Positions 28,459-43,781 of a stretch of 64,000 nucleotides of DNA are shown piece by piece. Source of the stretch: Eledone cirrhosa (Eukaryota > Mollusca > Cephalopoda > Octopoda > Eledonidae). The translations under genes were made by a program, and so were the position numbers. The first letter of the stretch is position 1. Each line of letters starts with the position of its first letter. The stretch spans positions 345,134,063 through 345,198,062 of the forward strand of contig OZ024743.1 of the NCBI GenBank assembly GCA_964016885.1. The letters run 5' to 3'. The notes below the pieces were generated by a model. That model did not search any database. It had not been told where the DNA came from and saw only the letters and a program-made list of their open reading frames with translations.

Positions 28459-31400
28459 GTATGTCTGTATGTGGGTGTTGTATATGTATGTCTGTATGTG
28501 GGCGTTGTATATGTATGTCTATGTATGTATGTCTGTATGTGGGTGTTGTATATGTATGTCTCTGTATGTATGTCAGTATGTGGGTGTTGTATATGTATGT
28601 CTCTGTATGTATGTCTGTATGTGGGTGTTGTATATGTATGTCTATGTATGTATGTCAGTATGTGGGTGTTGTATATGTATGTCTCTGTATGTATGTCTGT
28701 ATGTTGGTGTTGTATATGTATGTCTATGTATGTATGTCAGTATGTGGGTGTTGTATATGTATGTCTATGTATGTATGTCAGTATGTGGGTGTAGTATATG
28801 TATGTCTCTGTATGTATGTCAGTATGTGGGTGTTGTATTTGTATGTCAATGTATGTATGTCTGTATGTGGGTGTTGTATATGTATGTCTATGTATGTATG
28901 TCTGTATGTGTGTGTTGTATATGTATATCTCTGTATGTATGTCTGTATGTGGGTGTTGTATATGTATGTCTATGTATTTATGTCTGTATGTGTGTGTTGT
29001 ATAAGTATGTCTCTGTATGTATGTCAGTATGTGGGTATTGTTTATGTATGTCTATGTATGTATGTCTGTATGTGGGTGTTGTATATGTATGTCTATGTAT
29101 TTATGTCTGTATGTGGGTGTTGTATATGTATGTCTATGTATATATGTCTGTATGTGGGTGTTGTATATGTATGTCTCAGTATGTATGTCTGTATGTGGGT
29201 GTAGTATATGTATGTCTATGTATTTATGTCTGTATGTGGGTGTTGTATATGTATGTCTCTGTATGTATGTCTGTATGTGGGTGTTGTATTTGTATGTCTC
29301 TCTATGTATGTCAGTATGTGGGTGTTGTATATGTATGTCTATGTATGCATGTCAGTATGTGGGTTTTGTATTTGTATGTCTCTCTATGTATGTCAGTATG
29401 TGGGTGTTGTATATGTATGTCTATGTATGTATGTCTGTATGTGGGTGTTGTATATGTATGTCTATGTATGTATGTCTGTATGTGGGTGTTGTATATGTAT
29501 GTCTATGTATGTATGTCTGTATGTGGGTGTTTTATATGTATGTCTATGTATGTATGTCAGTATGTGGGTGTTGTATATGTATGTCTATGTATGTATGTCT
29601 GTATGTGGGTGTTGTATATGTATGTCTATATATGTATGTCTGTATGTGGGTGTTGTATATGTACGTCTATGTATGTATGTCTGTATGTGGGTGTTGTATA
29701 TGTATGTCTCTGTATGTATGTCTGTATGTGGGTGTTGTATATGTATTTCTCTGTATGTATGTCAGTATGTGTGTGTTGTATATGTATGTCTATGTATGTA
29801 TGTCAGTATGTGTATGTATGTCTGTATGTGTGTGTTGTATATATATGTCTCTGTATGTATGTCTGTATGTGGGTGTTGTATATGTATGTCTATGTATGTA
29901 TGTCTGTATGTGGGTGTTGTATATATATGTCTCTGTATGTATGTCTGTATGTGGGTGTTGTATATGTATGTCTATCTATGTATGTCTGTATGTGGGTGTT
30001 GTATATGTATGTCTATGTATGTATGTCTGTATGTGGGTGTTGTATATGTATGTCTATGTCTGTATGTGGGTGTTGTATATGTATGTCTGTATGTGGGTGT
30101 TGTATATGTATGTCTCTGTATGTATGTCTGTATGTGGGTGTTGTATATGTATGTCTATGTATGTATGTCTGTATGTGGGTGTTGTATATGTATGTCTATG
30201 TATGTATGTCTGTATGTGGGTGTTGTATATGTATGTCTATGTATGTATGTCTGTATGTGGGTGTTGTATATGTATGTCTGTATGTGGGTGTTGTATATGT
30301 ATGTCTATGTATGTATGTCTGTATGTGGGTGTTGTATATGTATGTCTATGTATGTATGTCTGTATGTGGGTGTTGTATATGTATGTCTATGTATGTATGT
30401 CTGTATGTGGGTGTTGTATATGTATGTCTGTATGTGGGCGTTGTAGATGTATGTCTATGTATGTATGTCTGTATGTGGGTGTTGTATATGTATGTCTATG
30501 TATGTATGTCTGTATGTGGGTGTTGTATATGTATGTCTATGTATGTATGTCAGTATGTGAGTGTTGTATATGTATGTCTCTGTATGTATGTCAGTATGTG
30601 GGTGTTGTATATGTATGTCTCTGTATGTATGTCTGTATGTGGGTGTTGTATATGTATGTCTATGTATGTATGTCAGTATGTGGGTGTTGTATATGTATGT
30701 CTATGTATGTATGTCAGTATGTGGGTGTAGTATATGTATGTCTCTGTATGTATGTCAGTATGTGGGTGTTGTATTTGTATGTCAATGTATGTATGTCTGT
30801 ATGTGGGTGTTGTATATGTATGTCTATGTATGTATGTCTGTATGTGGGTGTCGTATATGTATGTCTCTGTATGTATGTCAGTATGTGGGTGTTGTATATG
30901 TATGTCTATGTATGTATGTCTGTATGTGTGTGTTGTATATGTATGTCTCTGTATGTATGTCTGTATGTGGGTGTCGTATATGTATGTCTCTGTATGTATG
31001 TCAGTATGTGGGTGTTGTATATGTATGTCTCTGTATGTATGTCTGTATGTGTGTGTTGTATATGTATGTCTCTGTATGTATGTCTGTATGTGGGTGTCGT
31101 ATATGTATGTCTCTGTATGTATGTCAGTATGTGGGTGTTGTATATGTATGTCTATGTATGTATGTCTGTATGTGGGTGTCGTATATGTATGTCTCTGTAT
31201 GTATGTCAGTATGTGGGTGTTGTATATGTATGTCTATGTATGTATGTCTGTATGTGTGTGTTGTATATGTATGTCTCTGTATGTATGTCTGTATGTGGGT
31301 GTTGTATATGTATGTCTATGTATTTATGTCTGTATGTGTGTGTTGTATAAGTATGTCTCTGTATGTATGTCAGTATGTGGGTATTGTTTATGTATGTCTA

Positions 31401-31774
31401 TGTATGTATGTCTGTATGTGGGTGTTGTATATGTATGTCTATGTATTTATGTCTGTATGTGGGTGTTGTATATGTATGTCTATGTATATATGTCTGTATG
31501 TGGGTGTTGTATATGTATGTCTCAGTATGTATGTCTGTATGTGGGTGTAGTATATGTATGTCTCTGTATGTATGTCTGTATGTGGGTGTTGTATTTGTAT
31601 GTCTCTCTATGTATGTCAGTATGTGTGTGTTGTATATGTATGTCTATGTATGCATGTCAGTATGTGGGTTTTGTATTTGTATGTCTCTCTATGTATGTCA
31701 GTATGTGGGTGTTGTATATGTATGTCTATGTATGCATGTCTGTATGTGGGTGTTGTATATGTATGTCTATGTAT
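28459..31774 (+). repeat. 3,316-bp tandem duplication, copy 1
   Basis: Order and variant content match the next 3,316 bp. Landmarks include a GTGTAG stop variant at ~28,793 and ~32,109, a TATAAG variant at ~29,002 and ~32,318, a GTAGATG variant at ~30,443 and ~33,759, and a cluster of GTGTCGTATATG monomers at 30,848 to 31,185 and 34,164 to 34,501. The copy begins beside a 27-bp contracted monomer and a GGCGTTG variant. Confidence 0.85.
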
Positions 31775-34700
31775 GCATGTCTGTATGTGGGTGTTGTATA
31801 TGTATGTCTGTATGTGGGCGTTGTATATGTATGTCTATGTATGTATGTCTGTATGTGGGTGTTGTATATGTATGTCTCTGTATGTATGTCAGTATGTGGG
31901 TGTTGTATATGTATGTCTCTGTATGTATGTCTGTATGTGGGTGTTGTATATGTATGTCTATGTATGTATGTCAGTATGTGGGTGTTGTATATGTATGTCT
32001 CTGTATGTATGTCTGTATGTTGGTGTTGTATATGTATGTCTATGTATGTATGTCAGTATGTGGGTGTTGTATATGTATGTCTATGTATGTATGTCAGTAT
32101 GTGGGTGTAGTATATGTATGTCTCTGTATGTATGTCAGTATGTGGGTGTTGTATTTGTATGTCAATGTATGTATGTCTGTATGTGGGTGTTGTATATGTA
32201 TGTCTATGTATGTATGTCTGTATGTGTGTGTTGTATATGTATATCTCTGTATGTATGTCTGTATGTGGGTGTTGTATATGTATGTCTATGTATTTATGTC
32301 TGTATGTGTGTGTTGTATAAGTATGTCTCTGTATGTATGTCAGTATGTGGGTATTGTTTATGTATGTCTATGTATGTATGTCTGTATGTGGGTGTTGTAT
32401 ATGTATGTCTATGTATTTATGTCTGTATGTGGGTGTTGTATATGTATGTCTATGTATATATGTCTGTATGTGGGTGTTGTATATGTATGTCTCAGTATGT
32501 ATGTCTGTATGTGGGTGTAGTATATGTATGTCTATGTATTTATGTCTGTATGTGGGTGTTGTATATGTATGTCTCTGTATGTATGTCTGTATGTGGGTGT
32601 TGTATTTGTATGTCTCTCTATGTATGTCAGTATGTGGGTGTTGTATATGTATGTCTATGTATGCATGTCAGTATGTGGGTTTTGTATTTGTATGTCTCTC
32701 TATGTATGTCAGTATGTGGGTGTTGTATATGTATGTCTATGTATGTATGTCTGTATGTGGGTGTTGTATATGTATGTCTATGTATGTATGTCTGTATGTG
32801 GGTGTTGTATATGTATGTCTATGTATGTATGTCTGTATGTGGGTGTTTTATATGTATGTCTATGTATGTATGTCAGTATGTGGGTGTTGTATATGTATGT
32901 CTATGTATGTATGTCTGTATGTGGGTGTTGTATATGTATGTCTATATATGTATGTCTGTATGTGGGTGTTGTATATGTACGTCTATGTATGTATGTCTGT
33001 ATGTGGGTGTTGTATATGTATGTCTCTGTATGTATGTCTGTATGTGGGTGTTGTATATGTATTTCTCTGTATGTATGTCAGTATGTGTGTGTTGTATATG
33101 TATGTCTATGTATGTATGTCAGTATGTGTATGTATGTCTGTATGTGTGTGTTGTATATATATGTCTCTGTATGTATGTCTGTATGTGAGTGTTGTATATG
33201 TATGTCTATGTATGTATGTCTGTATGTGGGTGTTGTATATATATGTCTCTGTATGTATGTCTGTATGTGGGTGTTGTATATGTATGTCTATCTATGTATG
33301 TCTGTATGTGGGTGTTGTATATGTATGTCTATGTATGTATGTCTGTATGTGGGTGTTGTATATGTATGTCTATGTCTGTATGTGGGTGTTGTATATGTAT
33401 GTCTGTATGTGGGTGTTGTATATGTATGTCTCTGTATGTATGTCTGTATGTGGGTGTTGTATATGTATGTCTATGTATGTATGTCTGTATGTGGGTGTTG
33501 TATATGTATGTCTATGTATGTATGTCTGTATGTGGGTGTTGTATATGTATGTCTATGTATGTATGTCTGTATGTGGGTGTTGTATATGTATGTCTGTATG
33601 TGGGTGTTGTATATGTATGTCTATGTATGTATGTCTGTATGTGGGTGTTGTATATGTATGTCTATGTATGTATGTCTGTATGTGGGTGTTGTATATGTAT
33701 GTCTATGTATGTATGTCTGTATGTGGGTGTTGTATATGTATGTCTGTATGTGGGCGTTGTAGATGTATGTCTATGTATGTATGTCTGTATGTGGGTGTTG
33801 TATATGTATGTCTATGTATGTATGTCTGTATGTGGGTGTTGTATATGTATGTCTATGTATGTATGTCAGTATGTGAGTGTTGTATATGTATGTCTCTGTA
33901 TGTATGTCAGTATGTGGGTGTTGTATATGTATGTCTCTGTATGTATGTCTGTATGTGGGTGTTGTATATGTATGTCTATGTATGTATGTCAGTATGTGGG
34001 TGTTGTATATGTATGTCTATGTATGTATGTCAGTATGTGGGTGTAGTATATGTATGTCTCTGTATGTATGTCAGTATGTGGGTGTTGTATTTGTATGTCA
34101 ATGTATGTATGTCTGTATGTGGGTGTTGTATATGTATGTCTATGTATGTATGTCTGTATGTGGGTGTCGTATATGTATGTCTCTGTATGTATGTCAGTAT
34201 GTGGGTGTTGTATATGTATGTCTATGTATGTATGTCTGTATGTGTGTGTTGTATATGTATGTCTCTGTATGTATGTCTGTATGTGGGTGTCGTATATGTA
34301 TGTCTCTGTATGTATGTCAGTATGTGGGTGTTGTATATGTATGTCTCTGTATGTATGTCTGTATGTGTGTGTTGTATATGTATGTCTCTGTATGTATGTC
34401 TGTATGTGGGTGTCGTATATGTATGTCTCTGTATGTATGTCAGTATGTGGGTGTTGTATATGTATGTCTATGTATGTATGTCTGTATGTGGGTGTCGTAT
34501 ATGTATGTCTCTGTATGTATGTCAGTATGTGGGTGTTGTATATGTATGTCTATGTATGTATGTCTGTATGTGTGTGTTGTATATGTATGTCTCTGTATGT
34601 ATGTCTGTATGTGGGTGTTGTATATGTATGTCTATGTATTTATGTCTGTATGTGTGTGTTGTATAAGTATGTCTCTGTATGTATGTCAGTATGTGGGTAT

Positions 34701-35090
34701 TGTTTATGTATGTCTATGTATGTATGTCTGTATGTGGGTGTTGTATATGTATGTCTATGTATTTATGTCTGTATGTGGGTGTTGTATATGTATGTCTATG
34801 TATATATGTCTGTATGTGGGTGTTGTATATGTATGTCTCAGTATGTATGTCTGTATGTGGGTGTAGTATATGTATGTCTCTGTATGTATGTCTGTATGTG
34901 GGTGTTGTATTTGTATGTCTCTCTATGTATGTCAGTATGTGTGTGTTGTATATGTATGTCTATGTATGCATGTCAGTATGTGGGTTTTGTATTTGTATGT
35001 CTCTCTATGTATGTCAGTATGTGGGTGTTGTATATGTATGTCTATGTATGCATGTCTGTATGTGGGTGTTGTATATGTATGTCTATGTAT
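31775..35090 (+). repeat. 3,316-bp tandem duplication, copy 2
   Basis: This is adjacent to copy 1 and in the same orientation. The two are nearly identical. A visible private change is GTGAG at ~33,186, which adds a TGA where copy 1 has GTGGG. Similarity to copy 1 ends near 35,090, where one copy continues with TGCATG monomers and the other with TGTATG monomers. Confidence 0.85.
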
Positions 35091-38000
35091 GTATGTCTGT
35101 ATGTGGGTGTTGTATATGTATGTCTATGTATGTATGTCTGTATGTGGGTGTTTTATATGTATGTCTATGTATGTATGTCAGTATGTGGGTGTTGTATATG
35201 TATGTCTATGTATGTATGTCTGTATGTGGGTGTTGTATATGTATGTCTATATATGTATGTCTGTATGTGGGTGTTGTATATGTACGTCTATGTATGTATG
35301 TCTGTATGTGGGTGTTGTATATGTATGTCTCTGTATGTATGTCTGTATGTGGGTGTTGTATATGTATTTCTCTGTATGTATGTCAGTATGTGTGTGTTGT
35401 ATATGTATGTCTATGTATGTATGTCAGTATGTGTATGTATGTCTGTATGTGTGTGTTGTATATATATGTCTCTGTATGTATGTCTGTATGTGGGTGGTGT
35501 ATATGTATGTCTATGTATGTATGTCTGTATGTGGGTGTTGTATATATATGTCTCTGTATGTATGTCTGTATGTGGGTGTTGTATATGTATGTCTATGTAT
35601 GTATGTCTGTATGTGGGTGTTGTATATGTATGTCTATGTATGTATGTCTGTATGTGGGTGTTGTATATGTATGTCTATGTCTGTATGTGGGTGTTGTATA
35701 TGTATGTCTGTATGTGGGTGTTGTATATGTATGTCTCTGTATGTATGTCTGTATGTGGGTGTTGTATATGTATGTCTATGTATGTATGTCTGTATGTGGG
35801 TGTTGTATATGTATGTCTATGTATGTATGTCTGTATGTGGGTGTTGTATATGTATGTCTATGTATGTATGTCTGTATGTGGGTGTTGTATATGTATGTCT
35901 GTATGTGGGCGTTGTATATATATGTCTATGTATGTATGTCTGTATGTGGGTGTTGTATATGTATGTCTATGTATGTATGTCTGTATGTGGGTGTTGTATA
36001 TGTATGTCTATGTATGTATGTCAGTATGTGGGTGTTTTATATGTATGTCTATGTATGTATGTCAGTATGTGGGTGTTGTATATGTATGTCTCTGTATGTA
36101 TGTCTGTATGTGGGTGTTGTATATGTATGTCTCTGTATGTATGTCAGTATGTGGGAGTTGTATATGTATGTCTCTGTATGTATATCTGTATGTGGGTGTT
36201 GTATATGTATGTCTCTGTATGTATGTCTGTATGTGGGTGTTGTATATGTATGTCTATGTATGTATGTCAGTATGTGGGTGTTGTATATGTATGTCTATGT
36301 ATGTATGTCAGTATGTGGGTGTAGTATATGTATGTCTCTGTATGTATGTCAGTATGTGGGTGTTGTATTTGTATGTCAATGTATGTATGTCTGTATGTGG
36401 GTGTTGTATATGTATGTCTCTGTATGTATGTCTGTATGTGGGTGTTGTATTTGTATGTCAATGTATGTATGTCTGTATGTGGGTGTTGTATATGTATGTC
36501 TATGTATGTATGTCTGTATGTGGGTGTTGTATATGTATGTCTCTGTATGTATGTCAGTATGTGGGTGTTGTATATGTACGTCTATGTATGTATGTCTGTA
36601 TGTGTGTGTTGTATATGTATGTCTCTGTATGTATGTCTGTATGTGGGTGTTGTATATGTATGTCTATGTATTTATGTCTGTATGTGTGTGTTGTATAAGT
36701 ATGTCTCTGTATGTATGTCAGTATGTGGGTGTTGTATATGTATGTCTATGTATGTATGTCTGTATGTGGGTGTTGTATATGTATGTCTATGTATGTATGT
36801 CTGTATGTGGGTGTTGTATATGTATGTCTATGTATGTATGTCTGTATGTGGGTGTTGTATATGTATGTCTCTGTATGTATGTCTGTATGTGGGTGTTGTA
36901 TTTGTATGTCTATGTATGTATGTCTGTATGTGGGTGTTGTATATGTATGTCTATGTATGTATGTCTGTATGTGGGTGTTGTATATGTATGTCTATGTATG
37001 TATGTCTGTATGTGGGTGTTGTATATGTATGTCTACGTATGTATGTCTGTATGTGGGTGTTTTATATGTATGTCTATGTATGTATGTCTGTATGTGGGTG
37101 TTGTATATGTATGTCTATGTATGTGAGTGTTGTATATGTATGTCTCTGTATGTATGTCTGTATGTGGGTGTTGTATATGTATGTCTCTGTATATATGTCA
37201 GTATGTGGGTGTTGTATATGTATGTCTATGTGGGTGTTGTATATGTATGTCTATGTATGTATGTCTGTATGTGGGTGTTGTATATGTATGTCTCTGTATA
37301 TATGTCAGTATGTGAGTGTTGTATATGTATGTCTCTGTATGTATGTCAGTATATGGGTGTTGTATATTATGTCTCTGTATGTATGTCTGTATGTGGGTGT
37401 TGTATATGTATATCTATGTGGGTGTTGTATATGTATGTCTATGTATGTATGTCTGTATGTGGGTGTTGTATATGTATGTCTACGTATGTATGTCTGTATG
37501 TGGGTGTTTTATATGTATGTCTATGTATGTATGTCTGTATGTGGGTGTTGTATATGTATGTCTATGTATGTATGTCTGTATGTGGGTTTTGTATATGTAT
37601 GTCTATGTATGTATGTCAGTATGTGAGTGTTGTATATGTATGTCTCTGTATGTATGTCTGTATGTGGGTGTTGTATATGTATGTCTATGTATATATGTCA
37701 GTATGTGAGTGTTGTATATTTATGTCTCTGTATGTATGTCAGTATGTGGGTGTTGTATATGTATGTCTATGTATGTATGTCAGTATGTGGGTGTTTTATA
37801 TGTATGTCTATGTATGTATGTCTGTATGTGGGTGTTGTATATGTATGTCTATGTATGTATGTCTGTATGTGGGTTTTGTATATGTATGTCTATGTATGTA
37901 TCTCAGTATGTGAGTGTTGTATATGAATGTCTCTGTATGTATGTCTGTATGTGGGTGTTGTATATGTATGTCTATGTATGTATGTCTGTATGTGGGTGTA

Positions 38001-38843
38001 GTATATGTATGTCTATGTATTTATGTCTGTATGTGAGTGTTGTATATGAATGTCTATGTATTTATGTCTGTATGTGGGTGTTGTATATGTATGTCTATGT
38101 ATTTATGTCTGTATGTGGGTGTTGTATATGTATGTCTCAGTATGTATGTCTGTATGTGGGTGTAGTATATGTATGTCTATGTATTTATGTCTGTATGTGG
38201 GTGTTGTATATGTATGTCTCTGTATGTATGTCTGTATGTGGGTGTTGTATTTGTATGTCTCTCTATGTATGTCAGTATGTGGGTGTTGTATATGTATGTC
38301 TATGTATGCATGTCAGTATGTGGGTGTTGTATATGTATGTCAGTATGTGGGTGTAGTATATGTATGTCTCTGTATGTATGTCAGTATGTGGGTGTTGTAT
38401 ATGTATGTCTATGTATGCATGTCTGTATGTGGGTGTTGTATATGTATGTCTATGTATGTATGTCTGTATGTGGGTGTTGTATATGTAAGTCTATGTATGC
38501 ATGTCAGTATGTGGGTGTTGTATTTGTATGTCTCTCTATGTATGTCAGTATGTGGGTGTTGTATATGTATGTCTATGTATGCATGTCTGTATGTGGGTGT
38601 TGTATATGTATGTATATGTATGCATGTCTGTATGTGGGTGTTGTATATGTATGTCTATGTATGTATGTATGTATGTGGGTGTTGTATATGTATGTCTATG
38701 TATGCATGTCAGTATGTGGGTGTTGTATTTGTATGTCTCTCTATATATGTCAGTATGTGGGTGTTGTATATGTATGTCTATGTATGCATGTCTGTATGTG
38801 GGTGTTGTATATGTATGTCTATGTATGTATGTCTGTATGTGGG

Positions 38844-41149
38844 TGTTGTATATGTATGTCTATGTATGTATATCTGTATGTGGGTGTTGTATATGTATGT
38901 CTATGTATGTATGTCAGTATGTGGGTGTTGTATATGTATGTCTCTGTATGTATGTCAGTATGTGGGTGTTGTATATGTATGTCTATGTATGTATGTCTGT
39001 ATGTGGGTGTTGTATATGTATGTCTATATATGTATGTCTGTATGTGGGTGTTGTATATGTACGTCTATGTATGTATGTCTGTATGTGGGTGTTGTATATG
39101 TATGTCTCTGTATGTATGTCTGTATGTGGGTGTTGTATATGTATTTCTCTGTATGTATGTCAGTATGTGTGTGTTGTATATGTATGTCTATGTATGTATG
39201 TCAGTATGTGTATGTATGTCTGTATGTGTGTGTTGTATATATATGTCTCTGTATGTATGTCTGTATGTGGGTGTTGTATATGTATGTCTATGTATGTATG
39301 TCTGTATGTGGGTGTTGTATATGTATGTCTATGTATGTATGTCAGTATGTGGGTGTTGTATATGTATGTCTCTGTATGTATGTCTGTATGTGGGTGTTGT
39401 ATATGTATGTCTATGTATGTATGTCAGTATGTGGGTGTTGTATATGTATGTCTATGTACGTATGTCAGTATGTGTCTGTTGTATATGTATGTCTATGTAT
39501 GTATGTCAGTATGTGTGTGTTGTATATGTATGTCTCTGTATGTATGTCTGTATGTCTCTATGTGGGTGTTGTATATGTATGTCTATGTATGTATGTCTGT
39601 ATGTGTGTTGTATATTTATGTCTCTGTATGTATGTCTGTATGTGGGTGTTGTATATGTATGTCTATGTATGTATGTCAGTATGTGGGTGTTGTATGTCTA
39701 TGTATGTATGTCTGTATGTGGGTGTTGTATATGTATGTCTATGTATGTATGTCAGTATGTGTGTGTTGTATATGTATGTCTCTCTATGTATGTCTGTATG
39801 TGGGTGTTGGATATGTATGTCTATCTATGTATGTCTGTATGTGGGTGTTGTATATGTATGTCTATGTATGTATGTCAGTATGTGGGTGTTGTATATGTAT
39901 GTCTATGTATGTATGTCAGTATGTGGGTGTTGTATATGTATGTCTATGTATGTATGTCAGTATGTGTGTGTTGTATATGTATGTCTCTGTATGTATGTCT
40001 GTATGTGGGTGTTGTTTATGTATGTCTATGTATATATGTATGTATGTGGGTGTTGTATATGTATGTCTATGTATGTATGTCAGAATGTGGGTGTTGTATA
40101 TGTATGTCTATGTATGTATGTCTGTATATGAGTGTTGTATATGTATGTCTATGTACGTATGTCTGTATGTGGGTGTTGTATATGTATGTCTATGTATGTA
40201 TGTCTGTATGTGGGTGTTGTATATGTATGTCTATCTATGTATGTCTGTATGTGGGTGTTGTATATGTATGTCTATGTATGTACGTCTGTATGTGGATGTT
40301 GCATATGTATGTCTATCTATGTATGTCTGTATGTGGGTGTTGTATATGTATGTCTATGTATGTATGTCTGTATGTGGGTGTTGTATATGTATGTCTCTGT
40401 ATATATGTCAGTATGTGGGTGTTGTATATGTATGTCTATGTGGGTGTTGTATATGTATGTCTATGTATGTATGTCTGTATGTGGGTGTTGTATATGTATG
40501 TCTCTGTATGTATGTCTGTATGTGGGTGTTGTATATGTATGTCTCTGTATGTATGTCTGTATGTGGGTGTTGTATATGTATGTCTCTGTATGTATGTCTG
40601 TATGTGGGTGTTGTATATGTATGTCTATGTATGTATGTCTGTATGTGGGTGTTGTATATGTATGTCTCTGTATGTATGTCTGTATGTGGGTGTTGTATAT
40701 GTATGTCTCTGTATGTATGTCTGTATGTGGGTGTTGTATATGTATGTCTCTGTATATATGTCAGTATGTGGGTGTTGTATATGTATGTCTATGTGGGTGT
40801 TGTATATGTATGTCTATGTATGTATGTCTGTATGTGGGTGTTGTATATGTATGTCTCTGTATATATGTCAGTATGTGAGTGTTGTATATGTATGTCTCTG
40901 TATGTATGTCAGTATGTGGGTGTTGTATATTATGTCTCTGTATGTATGTCTGTATGTGGGTGTTGTATATGTATGTCTATGTGGGTGTTGTATATGTATG
41001 TCTATGTATGTATGTCTGTATGTGGGTGTTGTATATGTATGTCTACGTATGTATGTCTGTATGTGGGTGTTTTATATGTATGTCTATGTATGTATGTCTG
41101 TATGTGGGTGTTGTATATGTATGTCTATGTATGTATGTCTGTATGTGGG
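38844..41149 (+). repeat. ~2.31-kb tandem duplication, copy 1
   Basis: Variant monomers repeat at 2,306 bp before ~39,685 and at 2,312 bp after it. A 6-bp deletion in this copy (GTTGTATGTCTATG in place of GTTGTATATGTATG) explains the change of offset. Shared landmarks include GTGTGTTGTATATTTATG at ~39,602 and ~41,910, GTTGGATATG at ~39,807 and ~42,119, and TATATGAGTG at ~40,127 and ~42,439. Confidence 0.75.
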
Positions 41150-43461
41150 TGTTGTATATGTATGTCTATGTATGTATATCTGTATGTGGGTGTTGTATAT
41201 GTATGTCTATGTATGTATGTCAGTATGTGGGTGTTGTATATGTATGTCTCTGTATGTATGTCAGTATGTGGGTGTTGTATATGTATGTCTATGTATGTAT
41301 GTCTGTATGTGGGGGTTGTATATGTATGTCTATATATGTATGTCTGTATGTGGGTGTTGTATATGTACGTCTATGTATGTATGTCTGTATGTGGGTGTTG
41401 TATATGTATGTCTCTGTATGTATGTCTGTATGTGGGTGTTGTATATGTATTTCTCTGTATGTATGTCAGTATGTGTGTGTTGTATATGTATGTCTATGTA
41501 TGTATGTCAGTATGTGTATGTATGTCTGTATGTGTGTGTTGTATATATATGTCTCTGTATGTATGTCTGTATGTGGGTGTTGTATATGTATGTCTATGTA
41601 TGTATGTCTGTATGTGGGTGTTGTATATGTATGTCTATGTATGTATGTCAGTATGTGGGTGTTGTATATGTATGTCTCTGTATGTATGTCTGTATGTGGG
41701 TGTTGTATATGTATGTCTATGTATGTATGTCAGTATGTGGGTGTTGTATATGTATGTCTATGTACGTATGTCAGTATGTGTCTGTTGTATATGTATGTCT
41801 CTGTATGTATGTCAGTATGTGTGTGTTGTATATGTATGTCTCTGTATGTATGTCTGTATGTCTCTATGTGGGTGTTGTATATGTATGTCTATGTATGTAT
41901 GTCTGTATGTGTGTTGTATATTTATGTCTCTGTATGTATGTCTGTATGTGGGTGTTGTATATGTATGTCTATGTATGTATGTCAGTATGTGGGTGTTGTA
42001 TATGTATGTCTATGTATGTATGTCTGTATGTGGGTGTTGTATATGTATGTCTATGTATGTATGTCAGTATGTGTGTGTTGTATATGTATGTCTCTCTATG
42101 TATGTCTGTATGTGGGTGTTGGATATGTATGTCTATCTATGTATGTCTGTATGTGGGTGTTGTATATGTATGTCTATGTATGTATGTCAGTATGTGGGTG
42201 TTGTATATGTATGTCTATGTATGTATGTCAGTATGTGGGTGTTGTATATGTATGTCTATGTATGTATGTCAGTATGTGTGTGTTGTATATGTATGTCTCT
42301 GTATGTATGTCTGTATGTGGGTGTTGTTTATGTATGTCTATGTATATATGTATGTATGTGGGTGTTGTATATGTATGTCTATGTATGTATGTCAGAATGT
42401 GGGTGTTGTATATGTATGTCTATGTATGTATGTCTGTATATGAGTGTTGTATATGTATGTCTATGTACGTATGTCTGTATGTGGGTGTTGTATATGTATG
42501 TCTATGTATGTATGTCTGTATGTGGGTGTTGTATATGTATGTCTATCTATGTATGTCTGTATGTGGGTGTTGTATATGTATGTCTATGTATGTACGTCTG
42601 TATGTGGATGTTGGATATGTATGTCTATCTATGTATGTCTGTATGTGGGTGTTGTATATGTATGTCTATGTATGTATGTCTGTATGTGGGTGTTGTATAT
42701 GTATGTCTCTGTATATATGTCAGTATGTGGGTGTTGTATATGTATGTCTATGTTGGTGTTGTATATGTATGTCTATGTATGTATGTATGTATGTGGGTGT
42801 TGTATATGTATGTCTCTGTATGTATGTTTGTATGTGGGTGTTGTATATGTATGTCTCTGTATGTATGTCTGTATGTGGGTGTTGTATATGTATGTCTCTG
42901 TATGTATGTCTGTATGTGGGTGTTGTATATGTATGTCTATGTATGTATGTCTGTATGTGGGTGTTGTATATGTATGTCTCTGTATGTATGTCTGTATGTG
43001 GGTGTTGTATATGTATGTCTCTGTATGTATGTCTGTATGTGGGTGTTGTATATGTATGTCTCTGTATATATGTCAGTATGTGGGTGTTGTATATGTATGT
43101 CTATGTGGGTGTTGTATATGTATGTCTATGTATGTATGTCTGTATGTGGGTGTTGTATATGTATGTCTCTGTATATATGTCAGTATGTGAGTGTTGTATA
43201 TGTATGTCTCTGTATGTATGTCAGTATGTGGGTGTTGTATATTATGTCTCTGTATGTATGTCTGTATGTGGGTGTTGTATATGTATGTCTATGTGGGTGT
43301 TGTATATGTATGTCTATGTATGTATGTCTGTATGTGGGTGTTGTATATGTATGTCTACGTATGTATGTCTGTATGTGGGTGTTTTATATGTATGTCTATG
43401 TATGTATGTCTGTATGTGGGTGTTGTATATGTATGTCTATGTATGTATGTCTGTATGTGGG
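41150..43461 (+). repeat. ~2.31-kb tandem duplication, copy 2
   Basis: This is the second copy of the preceding block, in direct orientation. It carries private changes such as TATGTTGGTG at ~42,750 where copy 1 has TATGTGGGTG. A fragment of the same block recurs around 43,936 to 44,990, so it has been copied more than twice. Confidence 0.75.
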
Positions 43462-43781
43462 TTTTGTATATGTATGTCTATGTATGTATGTCAGTATGTG
43501 AGTGTTGTATATGTATGTCTCTGTATGTATGTCTGTATGTGGGTGTTGTATATGTATGTCTATGTATGTATGTCAGTATGTGGGTGTTGTATATTATGTC
43601 TCTGTATGTATGTCTGTATGTGGGTGTTGTATATGTATGTCTATGTGGGTGTTGTATATGTATGTCTATGTATGTATGTCTGTATGTGGGTGTTGTATAT
43701 GTATGTCTACGTATGTATGTCTGTATGTGGGTGTTTTATATGTATGTCTATGTATGTATGTCTGTATGTGGGTGTTGTATA

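Noticed and set aside
36267..36461. 64-codon reverse-strand frame inside the array
   Set aside because: The reverse strand of CTATG monomers carries TAG. This frame is open only because several consecutive monomers are of the CTCTG type. It is a by-product of variant order.
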